A model generated the notes under the pieces. The model was not told the origin of the DNA, made no database searches, and saw only the letters and a list, made by a program, of their open reading frames with translations. Both the position numbers and the translations under genes were made by a program. A DNA stretch of 64,000 bases from Fusibacter bizertensis. Its GTDB lineage: Bacteria > Bacillota > Clostridia > Peptostreptococcales > Acidaminobacteraceae. Each line of letters begins with the position of its first letter. Position 1 is the first letter of the stretch. This document shows, one piece after another, positions 49,827 through 60,299 of this stretch. The stretch covers positions 43,747 through 107,746 of the forward strand of contig NZ_JARYZI010000013.1 of NCBI RefSeq assembly GCF_029914245.1. The letters run 5' to 3'.

Positions 49827-52550
49827 TTGCGAAATGTACATAGTGAACAACTGGAGCAACTGAAAAGTGAATTTAAAACCGATTTTGAAAGCGGATTAAC
49901 CAATAGCCAAGTGGAAGCCAATCGAAACACCTATGGCAAAAATGAGCTGGAAGCGAAAAAACAGAGAACAATCTTCAATATGCTCTTTGATCAATTTAAG
50001 GATTTTACTGTGATTATCTTAATCGTTGCAGCAGTACTGTCTATGGTCCTTAAAGAATGGGTAGATGGAATCGTCATCATTGGTATCGTTGCACTTAACG
50101 CAGGTCTGGGCACTTACCAAGAAAACAAAGCGAGCAACGCACTAGAAGCCCTTAAAAAGATGGCATCGCCAAAAACGAAAGTCTCAAGAGATGGAACCCT
50201 TTCTGAGGTGGATTCGCCAAGCCTTGTCCCAGGAGATATCGTACACCTTGAGACGGGTGACTTTGTCCCCGCAGATATTAGACTACTAGAGAGTACAAAC
50301 CTTAAAATAGATGAATCTGCACTGACAGGTGAATCTGTTGCATCAGAAAAAGACGCAACAGTGACATTAGAAGCGAACACCGGGATCGGCGACAGAGCAA
50401 ATTCAGCTTTCTCAGGAACCATCGTCACCTATGGACGTGCCAAAGGTGTTATCGTTAACACGGGGATGGATACTGAAATCGGAAAAATCGCTCAAATGTT
50501 AAACGAAGCAGAAGACGAGATGACACCTCTTCAGAAGAAACTGACGCAGTTTGGTAAGATGCTAGGGATCATCTGTTTGGCAGTAAGTTTGATCATCATC
50601 ATCTTGGGATTTGTTAGAGGTGAAGATATGCTGGAAATCTTCTTAACAGCAGTTTCACTCGCCGTTGCAGCGATACCAGAAGGATTACCAGCAGTTGTTA
50701 CAACAGTACTTGCACTCGGCATGCAGCGTATGGTAAAGCGCAACGCTATTATGAAACGGTTAAGTGCAGTTGAGACGTTAGGCTCTACTACAACCATTTG
50801 TTCAGACAAAACAGGTACGCTCACACAAAACAAAATGACCGTTCAAAGTATCTTTATCAATAAAGATTTATATGAAGTAACAGGAACTGGATACAGCTTT
50901 GAAGGAGAAATTAGATCAGATAAAACAAGTCAAAACGATAAAATAGAAAATACACAAAATACACAAAATACACAAAATACACAAAATACACCTGACAATA
51001 GTTTGCCCAAAGAAGCGACATGGCTCTTTAGAGCAGCGGCACTTTGTAACGATGCTGAGATAGAGGATGAAAACTGCATAGGTGATCCAACAGAAGGTGC
51101 CTTGGTGGTATTGGCGCAAAAATCTGGCATAGACTACAAATCACTTCGAAAAGAGTATCCTCGTATAGATGAGTTTCCATTTGACTCTGATAGGAAGCTT
51201 ATGTCAACCGTCCATGAGTTTGACGGTGTAAAAACATTGTTAACCAAAGGTGCAACAGATGAACTGATCTCGAGATGTGATACCGTGATGATAGATGGGG
51301 AGATCAAACCGCTTACTGACGCACTTAAAGAAGTGATATTAAAGCAAAACAAAACCTATGCACAAAATGCACTTAGAGTGATTGGCTATGCTAAGAAAAC
51401 GATGGACTCAGGTGAACGTGCAGTAGATGCTGAAGAGGAGATGACATTTATAGGGATGTCGGGTATGATTGATCCGCCTAGAGAAGAAGCCATCAAAGCG
51501 ATCAAGATCTGTAAGAAAGCTGGCATCAAAGTAGTGATGATCACTGGCGATCATATCACAACTGCCACAGCAATTGCGAAACGTATGGGGATTATCACTC
51601 AAGATGATGAAGCCATAGAAGGCGCAGCAGTTAACGGGATTGAAGAAACTGAACTTTTGGAAATTCTAAAACATAAGCGTGTATTTGCAAGAGTTTCACC
51701 AGAGCATAAAGTAAAAATCGTAAAAGCACTTAAAGCGGGTGGTGAAGTCGTCGCTATGACAGGTGATGGCGTCAACGATGCACCAGCACTTAAAAATGCA
51801 GATATCGGTGTCGCGATGGGGATCACAGGAACAGACGTCAGTAAAGAAGCTGCAGATATGATTTTGACGGATGATAACTTTGCAAGCATCGTCAGCGCAG
51901 TGGAAGAAGGACGGATTATTTACAGTAATATCAGAAAATTCGTTGGGTTCTTGCTCTCGTGCAACGTAGGTGAAATCCTCATTATCTTTATCGCCATGGT
52001 TGCCAACTGGGGCGTACCGCTTGTTCCGATACAACTTTTATGGGTGAACCTTATAACAGACTCACTGCCAGCCTTTTCCTTAGGTATGGAAAAAGGTGAA
52101 AAGACGATTATGGATGTGCCACCTAGAGAACGAGATGAACCAATCGTCGATAAAAAGATGGCAATCGCCATAATCTTTCAAAGTATTGGCCTTGCGGTAG
52201 CAGTACTTACATCTTATCGACTTGGCTATATGATGGCAGATGGACACAACGAAATCGTAACAGCAAGAACATTTGCGTTTGCAACCCTCATATTTGGAGA
52301 GATGTTAAGAGCTTATTCAGCAAGACGAGAAAATCAGTTTGTTTGGCATTTCAACATTTTCTCCAATAAATACCTCAACCTATCAGTTGTGGTGGCGATT
52401 GCACTTTTAATGATTGTCGTCTATGTCCCTTCACTACAAGGTATATTTAGTACAATAGCATTGACACCAATTCAACTGTTAACAGTTATCGGGTTTAGTA
52501 TTTTACCTGTTCTTTTTGGTGAAATTGCTAAAGTGATCAACCGTAGATAA
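49827..52550 (+). CDS. Calcium-translocating P-type ATPase (PMCA/SERCA type)
   Basis: 907 aa. The start is TTG at 49827 with AAGGAG upstream. Signatures: actuator LTGES (about 168), P-domain aspartate DKTGTLT (about 327), IPEGLPAV in M4, [10 protein letters not shown] (about 645) and the C-terminal six-helix bundle. M4 PEGLP and M5/M6 residues ([20 protein letters not shown]) fit a calcium pump. The N-domain near residue 375 has four in-frame repeats of NTQ encoded by a tandem 9-bp unit (50949-50984). Confidence 0.93.
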   Translation: MRNVHSEQLEQLKSEFKTDFESGLTNSQVEANRNTYGKNELEAKKQRTIFNMLFDQFKDFTVIILIVAAVLSMVLKEWVDGIVIIGIVALNAGLGTYQENKASNALEALKKMASPKTKVSRDGTLSEVDSPSLVPGDIVHLETGDFVPADIRLLESTNLKIDESALTGESVASEKDATVTLEANTGIGDRANSAFSGTIVTYGRAKGVIVNTGMDTEIGKIAQMLNEAEDEMTPLQKKLTQFGKMLGIICLAVSLIIIILGFVRGEDMLEIFLTAVSLAVAAIPEGLPAVVTTVLALGMQRMVKRNAIMKRLSAVETLGSTTTICSDKTGTLTQNKMTVQSIFINKDLYEVTGTGYSFEGEIRSDKTSQNDKIENTQNTQNTQNTQNTPDNSLPKEATWLFRAAALCNDAEIEDENCIGDPTEGALVVLAQKSGIDYKSLRKEYPRIDEFPFDSDRKLMSTVHEFDGVKTLLTKGATDELISRCDTVMIDGEIKPLTDALKEVILKQNKTYAQNALRVIGYAKKTMDSGERAVDAEEEMTFIGMSGMIDPPREEAIKAIKICKKAGIKVVMITGDHITTATAIAKRMGIITQDDEAIEGAAVNGIEETELLEILKHKRVFARVSPEHKVKIVKALKAGGEVVAMTGDGVNDAPALKNADIGVAMGITGTDVSKEAADMILTDDNFASIVSAVEEGRIIYSNIRKFVGFLLSCNVGEILIIFIAMVANWGVPLVPIQLLWVNLITDSLPAFSLGMEKGEKTIMDVPPRERDEPIVDKKMAIAIIFQSIGLAVAVLTSYRLGYMMADGHNEIVTARTFAFATLIFGEMLRAYSARRENQFVWHFNIFSNKYLNLSVVVAIALLMIVVYVPSLQGIFSTIALTPIQLLTVIGFSILPVLFGEIAKVINRR
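50949..50992 (+). repeat. In-frame 9-bp tandem repeat in the ATPase gene
   Basis: The unit AATACACAA is repeated four times plus a partial fifth, coding (NTQ)n in a polar loop. Copy-number change by slippage would keep the frame. Confidence 0.85.
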
Positions 52551-52554
52551 AAAG

Positions 52555-52616
52555 GGATAAAAGGTGTCAGGTCATAGTTATCCAAAAGGATAACTATGAC
52601 CTGACACCTTTTATCC
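52555..52616. repeat. Palindromic element copy 15 (short-loop, GGATAA variant)
   Basis: GGATAAAAGGTGTCAGG mirrors to CCTGACACCTTTTATCC; inner TTATCC-aaaa-GGATAA. Outer and inner ends have changed together (GGATAA/TTATCC), a strong covariation. It begins four bases after the ATPase stop. Confidence 0.93.
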
Positions 52617-52717
52617 TAAAATAGACAGTAGTTATCAAATTTTAGTGTAAATAAGTTCGATAATATATTATAATGACAGTGGGTAAAGGATAAATCTATT
52701 TTAAGAGGAGATGTATT

Positions 52718-54034
52718 ATGAGTAAACCAATTCTCTCGGCACACTTTGAATCTAGAAAGCCATCTGATGTTAGATTGGCTCAGATGAAATATGATGAACG
52801 TAAAGTTAAACCACAAGCTGTTATCAACGTAGGTATCGGAAATGTATCACTTCCAACCAATCCTGCAATGATGAAAAGAATGTTCGAACTTAGTGCACCA
52901 GAAAGCCCATTTTCAAAGGGTGTTGTTAGATATTCAGGCACTGCTGGTACACCTGAATGTCAAGATGCGTTTAAGAATATTCTTAAATGTGAAGGTTTCG
53001 ATACAAGTAAATTACATGTCCAAGTTACCGATGGTGGTTCTTCAGGAATGGAGCTTTTATTAATAGGTGTATGTGGTCCTGCGGGAACAGATGAAAAACC
53101 ATTGATGATGATAGACCCCGCTTATACAAACTATATCTCTTTTGCAGAGAGAGTCGGCCGTAAAACAGTAACTGTTAAACGCCACTTAGAAGAGAATGGT
53201 AAATTTACACTCCCAGAAATGGATCTTATTGAAAAAACAATCATTGAAAATAAACCGGGTGCACTTCTCGTCATCCCGTATGATAATCCAACAGGTCAAC
53301 TTTATGATCACGAAACATTAGTTAAACTCGCTAAACTTTGCGTAAAATATAACATGTGGATGATCAGCGACGAAGCCTATAGAGAACTTTATTATGAAGC
53401 AGGAAAAGACCTTGTAAGTATTTGGGGCATAACAGACGCAGACGTAGAGGGAATCGAAGGTAGACGCATCAGCATAGAAACAGCTTCTAAAGTTTGGAAT
53501 GCATGTGGCCTTAGAATTGGCGCTGTGATCACTGATAGTCCTGAATTTAACAACAGATCAATCGCTGAGTATACTGCAAATCTTTGTGCAAATGTTATAG
53601 GTCAATATATCTTTGGCGCACTTGCACATGAAACGCCTGAGCAAATCATGGGTTGGTGTACAAACATCAGAGAATACTATAAAGAACAGATTATGATGGT
53701 TTATAATGGACTTAAAACGCAAGAACCTGGCCTAATCGTATCGAGTCCAGATGCATCTATATATACAGTAATAGATGTTAGAAATGTTGTAAAACCTGGT
53801 TTTGATGCAATTGATTTCGTACTTTACTGTGCCGAGGAAGGCGCTGTAAATATCGATGGAATAGAGACGACACTTTTAGTTGCGCCAATGAAAGGTTTCT
53901 ACGATATTAAGGCAGGCGATAAAAACCCAGGAAGCACTCAATTTAGAATCTCTTTCGTTGAAACACCTGAGAACATGGCAAAGATTCCTGAACTTTTTGT
54001 AAAACTCTTAAGACAATTTGAAGCACAAAGATAG
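52718..54034 (+). CDS. PLP-dependent aminotransferase (class I/II)
   Basis: 438-aa fold type I enzyme: MIDPAYTNYISFAERVGR (about 130), NKPGALLVIPYDNPTGQLYD (about 178), MWMISDEAYRELYY (about 211), the PLP-lysine loop ETASKVWNACGLRIG (Lys about 251). The sequence resembles aspartate-type aminotransferases. It is not linked to an obvious biosynthetic operon. AGAGGAG precedes the ATG. Substrate not deduced. Confidence 0.88.
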   Translation: MSKPILSAHFESRKPSDVRLAQMKYDERKVKPQAVINVGIGNVSLPTNPAMMKRMFELSAPESPFSKGVVRYSGTAGTPECQDAFKNILKCEGFDTSKLHVQVTDGGSSGMELLLIGVCGPAGTDEKPLMMIDPAYTNYISFAERVGRKTVTVKRHLEENGKFTLPEMDLIEKTIIENKPGALLVIPYDNPTGQLYDHETLVKLAKLCVKYNMWMISDEAYRELYYEAGKDLVSIWGITDADVEGIEGRRISIETASKVWNACGLRIGAVITDSPEFNNRSIAEYTANLCANVIGQYIFGALAHETPEQIMGWCTNIREYYKEQIMMVYNGLKTQEPGLIVSSPDASIYTVIDVRNVVKPGFDAIDFVLYCAEEGAVNIDGIETTLLVAPMKGFYDIKAGDKNPGSTQFRISFVETPENMAKIPELFVKLLRQFEAQR

Positions 54035-54379
54035 AGTAAGCCAAGAAAGAACATGCCAAGATTGACAATTAATTTATCATGGATAGCATAGTCTCATAAA
54101 TAAACTAAAAGCTCAGTACTACAGAACATGTAGTCACTGAGCTTTTTATTTGAGCCAAAGGTGCGTAACGGTATAGGGCGAGGATGAGAAGAATGAATAT
54201 ACCTCAAAGAAATTTATATAATTTAAAATGACTACAAATAATTTATAAACGAAAAATATGAAAATAGAAAAATATGTAAATAGGAAAATATGAAAATCAA
54301 TTTTAGGATAGACAAGTTTGGGATATAATAAGAAATAAATACTTGTCGTAATTACAATTAACTAATGAAAGGTGATTAA
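54035..54379. other. Intergenic: terminator and A-rich tract
   Basis: A terminator at 54107-54148 (AAAGCTCAGT...ACTGAGCTTTT with loop) ends the aminotransferase gene. Further right, an A-rich tract (54235-54300) repeats GAAAATATG-type words. AAAGGTG before the ATG at 54380 is the SD of the next gene. Confidence 0.6.
54107..54148 (+). terminator. Terminator of the aminotransferase gene
   Basis: AAAGCTCAGT pairs with CACTGAGCTTT with an inner ACTAC/GTAG part, followed by T-rich sequence. Confidence 0.85.
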
Positions 54380-57172
54380 ATGCATAATTATATAGAGCCT
54401 GAAAAATTAAATAAAAAAACACATACATACGCCCTTAAAATTGCTTTGATTAGTATCATTTTATACAATATCATTTTTTCAATTATTTTTTATGTGCAAA
54501 AAGAAAATCTAATTAAAATCAATGAATATAATCAAAAGTCAGCAGTTGATATAACTGATTTATTTATTTCAGAAAAATTTGATATAGCATATGATGAGCT
54601 AAATATTGTAAGAAATTCTAACGAGATGTATGACTATGTTAACGCTCCATTAGATACAGTGAAGAAAAATGAAGTGGAAAAAATGTTTACCAGGTTCATA
54701 AAGAACAAAAACGGTTTAACCCAGATAAGAATGCTCAATACAGAAGGTCATGAAATCATAAGAGTCAACAAAAAAGATAATGAAATATCAATTGTCAAAC
54801 AAAGTGAATTACAAGATAAAAGTGATAGATATTATTTTCAACATTCTTTAGATATCGACAAAAATCAGATATACATTTCTGATATAGATTTAAATGTTGA
54901 AAACGGAAAAATTGTTGAGCCTTATGAGCCCACTATTCGATTTGTTGCAAAGCTTGTTGATGAAAACAATCAGTTGGTGGGGATGCTTGTTTTAAATTTT
55001 GATGGTGAAGACTTTTTTTCAGTCATAAAGAAATTTGAAAAATTAGATTTTGGCAATCTAGAAATAGGAATCTTAGATCTTAACAATTACTGGTCTTTGA
55101 ATCGAGCAAATGTGGACTTAGAAGAAATTCTTTTAACGGTACAATCTAATGAGTCTGATCAGATGAGAACTATTTTTGAAAAATTTCAAAAGAACAAAAA
55201 AGCAACTTCCTTTGGATACTTTGATAATGAAGGACTAAACTATTATTTCAAAAAAATAGATGAAATTGAGGAAAGTAAATTTGTATTTGAGGGAAAAGAG
55301 TTTGCGTGGTATTTTATTAGTTATTTTGACATTAACAAGATAATTGATGCTAAGCACATATTGTTAAATAATAGGTACTTAATTGAAATTTCTAGTAGCA
55401 TTATAGTGTTTTTTTCGATTTATATTATTACCTATTTATTACGTCAGAAAAAAAATCAAGACATAACGATATTGACTTCAGCCTATATCACTGAAAATAC
55501 AAATGATGGCATCTTAGTGCTAAATTCATTATATGAAATAGTATATTGTAACAGAGTTTTTGAAGATATTTATGGCTATAAGCTAGAAGAAATAAAAAAT
55601 ACAAAGGTAATTAATATTTTTGAAGGTAAAATCAACAAACAGAAGTATTCAAATGAAAACGGGAGACAATGGAAGGAAAATATATGGAATAAAACAAAAT
55701 CAGGCAATTGGTTACTTAAAAACTTGACGATAAAAGAAATCAGAGATGCGAAAGGCAAATTGATCTATTATATTGGGATTTACTCAGCACCTCTTGAGAC
55801 AAATAAAATGACAAATTTAAGCGAAGATTATAATTATTATTCGAGTAAGATGGACCAAGAAGATATTTTAAAGATCGGTAATGTAATTGATCAAATGGAT
55901 AAATCAAGTGAAAAGATGATGGCACTAACAGTTCAATTGAGAGGTGAAGGTCAGAAATTACTTGAATCTAGTCAATCAATTCATGGAAAATTCTTTGGTG
56001 AAGGTCGATTAGATGTCATGTTGGACCCTGAATATACATTGATAGCTTTACCTAAAACTGAATTATTTATATTTGTACTTCCATTAAATTATGATGTATT
56101 ATCACGAGATGAAGATAACTATCTTGGCAATGAGAAATATCATGATAAAGATGAAATACTCGTAGAAAAAACTATACAACATATTAACCGCCTTCTAAAT
56201 AAAATTCAAATAAATCTTGGATACTCAACGATTGAATTTAAGTATCAAGTTGGCGTTTCAATTTCTGACTTGAAAGTTGAAAGTGGTTCAGACTTAATCA
56301 AGAATTCGTTGATTGCTTTAGAAGCACTGAATAAATATAAGAAAACTTCATATTTGATTTATGATGAGACACATTATAACTTCATTAAATATGAAAATAC
56401 ATTAAAGAGTGAATTAAGATCAGCATTTGATAATAATGAGTTTTACACGGTTTACCAGCCACAATATAATGTGAGAACAAATAAAATAATTGGATTTGAA
56501 GCGCTTGTAAGATGGGAAAATAAAACTTTGGGAAATGTACCGCCTGATAAATTCATTCCAATTTTAGAGGAGACGGGCGATATATTTAGTCTTGGGAAAA
56601 GAGTTTTTGACTTAGTAATAGCTAATTTGAAGACTTTTGACTGGAAAGATACACCAACAAGAGTATCAATCAATTTATCAAGCAAAGAATTTACAAATAA
56701 GAACGTAATTAAAGACTTAATTGAGATTATCAATAAAAATAAGATAAATGGAGTTAAGTTTTGTTTCGAAATAACAGAAACTACAATTGTTGACAATTTA
56801 GAGCAAGCAAATGAAATCATTGCGTTACTACACAAAGAAAATATAGAGATTTCAATTGATGATTTTGGGACGGGCTACTCATCGTTGGGCTACCTTAAAC
56901 AATTAGTAACAGATGAATTAAAAATTGATCGCATGTTTATAATGGATTACCCACATGAAGATAACGGTAAAATTATAAAAGCAATTATTAGTATGGGGGC
57001 AGAAATTGAGATGAATATCGTTGTTGAAGGCGTTGAAACTGCTGAACAACTTGATCTCATTAAAGAATTAAAATGTGATTATTATCAGGGGTATTATGGT
57101 TCAAAACCAACTCAATTAGAGAATATTCATAGAATGATCGTAAAATCGAATCAAACGGATGTAGATGATTAA
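54380..57172 (+). CDS. Membrane PAS-EAL c-di-GMP phosphodiesterase (copy 1)
   Basis: 930 aa. Transmembrane 1 (about 17-40), a large extracellular sensor (about 45-325, dCache-like), transmembrane 2 (about 332-352), PAS (about 365-475), a degenerate GGDEF-like region without the GGDEF signature (about 500-650) and an EAL domain (about 675-925). The EAL domain is complete: EALVRW, NLSSKEF, EITET, DDFGTGYSSLGYLK, ELKIDRMF, EGVET and QGYYGSKP. It should hydrolyse c-di-GMP in response to an outside signal. A paralogue follows at 57398. Confidence 0.92.
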   Translation: MHNYIEPEKLNKKTHTYALKIALISIILYNIIFSIIFYVQKENLIKINEYNQKSAVDITDLFISEKFDIAYDELNIVRNSNEMYDYVNAPLDTVKKNEVEKMFTRFIKNKNGLTQIRMLNTEGHEIIRVNKKDNEISIVKQSELQDKSDRYYFQHSLDIDKNQIYISDIDLNVENGKIVEPYEPTIRFVAKLVDENNQLVGMLVLNFDGEDFFSVIKKFEKLDFGNLEIGILDLNNYWSLNRANVDLEEILLTVQSNESDQMRTIFEKFQKNKKATSFGYFDNEGLNYYFKKIDEIEESKFVFEGKEFAWYFISYFDINKIIDAKHILLNNRYLIEISSSIIVFFSIYIITYLLRQKKNQDITILTSAYITENTNDGILVLNSLYEIVYCNRVFEDIYGYKLEEIKNTKVINIFEGKINKQKYSNENGRQWKENIWNKTKSGNWLLKNLTIKEIRDAKGKLIYYIGIYSAPLETNKMTNLSEDYNYYSSKMDQEDILKIGNVIDQMDKSSEKMMALTVQLRGEGQKLLESSQSIHGKFFGEGRLDVMLDPEYTLIALPKTELFIFVLPLNYDVLSRDEDNYLGNEKYHDKDEILVEKTIQHINRLLNKIQINLGYSTIEFKYQVGVSISDLKVESGSDLIKNSLIALEALNKYKKTSYLIYDETHYNFIKYENTLKSELRSAFDNNEFYTVYQPQYNVRTNKIIGFEALVRWENKTLGNVPPDKFIPILEETGDIFSLGKRVFDLVIANLKTFDWKDTPTRVSINLSSKEFTNKNVIKDLIEIINKNKINGVKFCFEITETTIVDNLEQANEIIALLHKENIEISIDDFGTGYSSLGYLKQLVTDELKIDRMFIMDYPHEDNGKIIKAIISMGAEIEMNIVVEGVETAEQLDLIKELKCDYYQGYYGSKPTQLENIHRMIVKSNQTDVDD

Positions 57173-57187
57173 TCAACTTATAAAAAA

Positions 57188-57251
57188 GGGCTCTATCTTA
57201 TAGATGTAGTAGGTTTTAAGCCAACTCATTTTTTAAGGTAGAGTCTTTTGA
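57188..57251 (+). terminator. Terminator between the two EAL genes
   Basis: CTCTATCTTA pairs with TAAGGTAGAG (one G-U), followed by TCTTTTG. So the second gene needs its own promoter. Confidence 0.7.
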
Positions 57252-57397
57252 TGTATAAACAGCGAAATAATCAATTAGTTTTTTGAACGAGATTATATTA
57301 GAACTATTTTGGGTAATAAAGACTTATTCTATAAGTTAAGATATGTAATTTTTGAATATATGAAAAGGAAATAATTATATTTAGGAAGGAGAATTTA

Positions 57398-60163
57398 ATG
57401 CAAAATTTCTTTGAGCCTGACAAACTACCAAAGAAAACCAATACATATGCAGTAGCTATAGCGATTATTTGTGTCATTATTTATAATATTGGGTTTTCAA
57501 TCGTGTTTTCAAATCAAATGAATGCACTGGTTGGCAATTATCAAGAAAATCAACATACAGCAGTGGATATAACTGATTTATTCATTTCAGATAAATTTGT
57601 AGATATATATGAGGAGTTAAATATACTCAGAAATTCAAGTGAGATGACGAGCTATCTCCGCGAACCTGATGCGGTGCCTATAATAGATGAAGTAGAGGAC
57701 ATGTTTATCAGATATGCAAGCAACAAAAATGGTCTAACGCAGATTCGAATACTAGATGAAACTGGCGAAGAAATAGTACGAGTGAATAAAGCGAAAGAAC
57801 TAATTAAAAGAGTTCCCAAATCAGATCTACAAAATAAATTTGATAGGTATTATTTTCAACATGCAATAGTGATTGATGAAACACAAGTTTATGTATCAGA
57901 CTTTGACTTAAACATTGAAAACGGAGTAATCGTTGAACCATATGAGCCAACGATTAGGTTTGCTGCGAAACTTATAGATTCCTCAAATCAAGTGAAAGGA
58001 ATCCTAATCTTAAATTTTGATGGTGAGGAATTCTTTTCTGTTATTAATAAATATGAGAACTTGGATGTAGAAAATCTTGAAATTGGCATCCTTGATCTTA
58101 ACAATTATTGGTCTTTAAACCATTCTGATATGACAGACCTAGATGAAATCGTAGTCACCGTAAAGTCAAATCAATCTGACCAAATGAGAGATATATTTGA
58201 AAAAGTTCAGATCAATAGCAAAGATAAAGATGAAGGCAAATTTCGAAATAATGGTTATCATTTTTACTATAAAAAGATAGATGAAATAGATGAAGGCAAA
58301 TATGTGTTTGAGGGAAAATCATTTTCATGGTACTTTGTGAGTTTCTTTGATTTAAAGATGTTGATTGCTAATAATCATCCTTATTATGCCAATCGAGTTA
58401 TGGTTCAGATAGGTAGTAGTATAATTGTCTTTTTCATTGGCTTTACAATAAGTCGATTGCTTAGACAGAAGAAAAATCAACAGATTCTCATCTTGACTTC
58501 AGCATATATTTCAAATAATACACATGATGGTATCTTAGTGGTTAACCAATCCTATGAAGTCGTGTATTGCAATGTTGTATTTCAAGATATATATGGCTAT
58601 AAACTCAATGAATTACTTAACAGAAAAATAACTGATTTTTTTGAGGGCAATATTCATAAATCTGAAATTGCCAATGACGCTGATGAAGTTTGGAGTGATA
58701 ACATATGGAATAAAACGAAAGCGGGGAACTGGATACTTAAAAACCTCACCATAAAGGAAATAAGAGATTCTAAAGATATTTTGATCTATTATATAGGCAT
58801 ATATTCCACACCTGTCGAAGTAAATCCGCTAAATAAATCCTTAGAGAAACTTGAATACCAATCGAGCTTAATCTATCAAGATGATATTCAGAAAATAGGG
58901 CGATATATTGATGAGATGGAAAAAGAGTATGAAGAATATATGGCAATAACCGTACAATTGATGGGAGATAGCCGTAAGCTTTTAGAATCTAGTCAATCAG
59001 TTCATGGAAAATTCATCACTGCTGGACAGCAAGAAATGCAGATCGATATGGGCTATAATCTCATAGCAGTGCCAAGGACTGACCTTTTAATACTCGTTAG
59101 TCCTGTGGTTTCTAATCTAGAAATTGCGCCAGGAGAGGCGTTCATAAAACCAGAGGATATCATCGTCGAGAGAGCTATGATGGACATAGATGCTATGCTA
59201 AAGAAACTTCAGATTAGACTAGGTTACTCTAACTTAGAGTGCAAATATCAAACTGGGGTAGCTATATCAAGTTTGAAAACTGATAGTGGAACCGATATAA
59301 TTCAGAATTCTTTGATCGCACTTGAGGCACTTACAAAGTATAAAAAATCTTCTTATTTGGTTTATGATGAAAAATATTATGAGTTTATTAAATATGAGAA
59401 TACACTTAGGAATGAATTAAAAGGCGCACTCTCAAATCAAGAATTTTATATTGTGTATCAGCCGCAGTTTGACGTTAAAACAAATGAAATTATGGGTGTT
59501 GAAGCACTTGTAAGATGGCAAAATGCAACATTGGGCAATGTTTCACCACTTAAATTTATACCTATAATGGAAGAGACGGATCAAATTTATCAATTGGGTC
59601 AAACCGTTGCGGCACTCGTAATTGATGATCTGATGAAGTTTGATTGGGAAAAGATGCCATCAAGAGTGTCCATCAATTTAACAAGTAAAGAGTTCATCAA
59701 TAGAAAAGTAATCAATGACTTAGTTTATATGATCAATACCAGTAGGATAGAGGGGATATCCTTTTGCCTAGAAATCACTGAAACCACGTTGGTTGAAAAC
59801 TTAGAAATAGCAAATGAAATCATTCATTTACTTCATGAAGAAAACATAGAAGTATCGATTGATGATTTTGGCACAGGTTATTCTTCACTCGGATATCTAA
59901 AGCAGTTGTTAGCCGATGAGCTTAAAATTGATCGCATGTTTATTATGGACTATCCTGAACGCGACGATGGAAAAATCATCAAAGCAATAATTAGCATGGG
60001 AGGAGAAATTGGTATGAGCATGGTTGTGGAAGGTGTAGAAACCTTGGAACAATTGGAATTGATCAAGACCTTAAAATGTGAATCATACCAAGGATATTAT
60101 GGTTCAAAACCAACTACACTAAAGGCGGTGTATGAGATGTACAAAAGCAAACATAATAAGTAA
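57398..60163 (+). CDS. Membrane PAS-EAL c-di-GMP phosphodiesterase (copy 2)
   Basis: 921 aa, same plan as the preceding gene and clearly a tandem paralogue: transmembrane 1 (about 17-39), sensor with ITDLFISDKFVDIYEELNILRNSSEM, transmembrane 2, PAS, degenerate GGDEF, EAL with EALVRW, NLTSKEF, EITET, DDFGTGYSSLGYLK, ELKIDRMF, EGVET and QGYYGSKP. The EAL and PAS parts are most conserved; the sensor has diverged, suggesting different ligands. AGGAAGGAGAA precedes the ATG. Confidence 0.92.
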   Translation: MQNFFEPDKLPKKTNTYAVAIAIICVIIYNIGFSIVFSNQMNALVGNYQENQHTAVDITDLFISDKFVDIYEELNILRNSSEMTSYLREPDAVPIIDEVEDMFIRYASNKNGLTQIRILDETGEEIVRVNKAKELIKRVPKSDLQNKFDRYYFQHAIVIDETQVYVSDFDLNIENGVIVEPYEPTIRFAAKLIDSSNQVKGILILNFDGEEFFSVINKYENLDVENLEIGILDLNNYWSLNHSDMTDLDEIVVTVKSNQSDQMRDIFEKVQINSKDKDEGKFRNNGYHFYYKKIDEIDEGKYVFEGKSFSWYFVSFFDLKMLIANNHPYYANRVMVQIGSSIIVFFIGFTISRLLRQKKNQQILILTSAYISNNTHDGILVVNQSYEVVYCNVVFQDIYGYKLNELLNRKITDFFEGNIHKSEIANDADEVWSDNIWNKTKAGNWILKNLTIKEIRDSKDILIYYIGIYSTPVEVNPLNKSLEKLEYQSSLIYQDDIQKIGRYIDEMEKEYEEYMAITVQLMGDSRKLLESSQSVHGKFITAGQQEMQIDMGYNLIAVPRTDLLILVSPVVSNLEIAPGEAFIKPEDIIVERAMMDIDAMLKKLQIRLGYSNLECKYQTGVAISSLKTDSGTDIIQNSLIALEALTKYKKSSYLVYDEKYYEFIKYENTLRNELKGALSNQEFYIVYQPQFDVKTNEIMGVEALVRWQNATLGNVSPLKFIPIMEETDQIYQLGQTVAALVIDDLMKFDWEKMPSRVSINLTSKEFINRKVINDLVYMINTSRIEGISFCLEITETTLVENLEIANEIIHLLHEENIEVSIDDFGTGYSSLGYLKQLLADELKIDRMFIMDYPERDDGKIIKAIISMGGEIGMSMVVEGVETLEQLELIKTLKCESYQGYYGSKPTTLKAVYEMYKSKHNK

Positions 60164-60299
60164 TTTAACGATACGAGGCGATAGGTTATAACTAGACTAT
60201 TCAATTAAACCATACCAAACCAAACTATGCAATATACTCAAACTATGCAAAATAACCAAACTGTGTAATATCATTATTGTATGTTAATATCGATATACT

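Noticed and set aside
50916..51130. Antisense frames with repeated Cys-Ile-Leu or Cys-Val-Phe
   Set aside because: They are translations of the 9-bp tandem repeat inside the ATPase gene on the other strand, without SD or family match.
22..52616. Palindromic elements read as a CRISPR array
   Set aside because: The copies are kilobases apart with genes between them, have no regular spacers and no cas genes.
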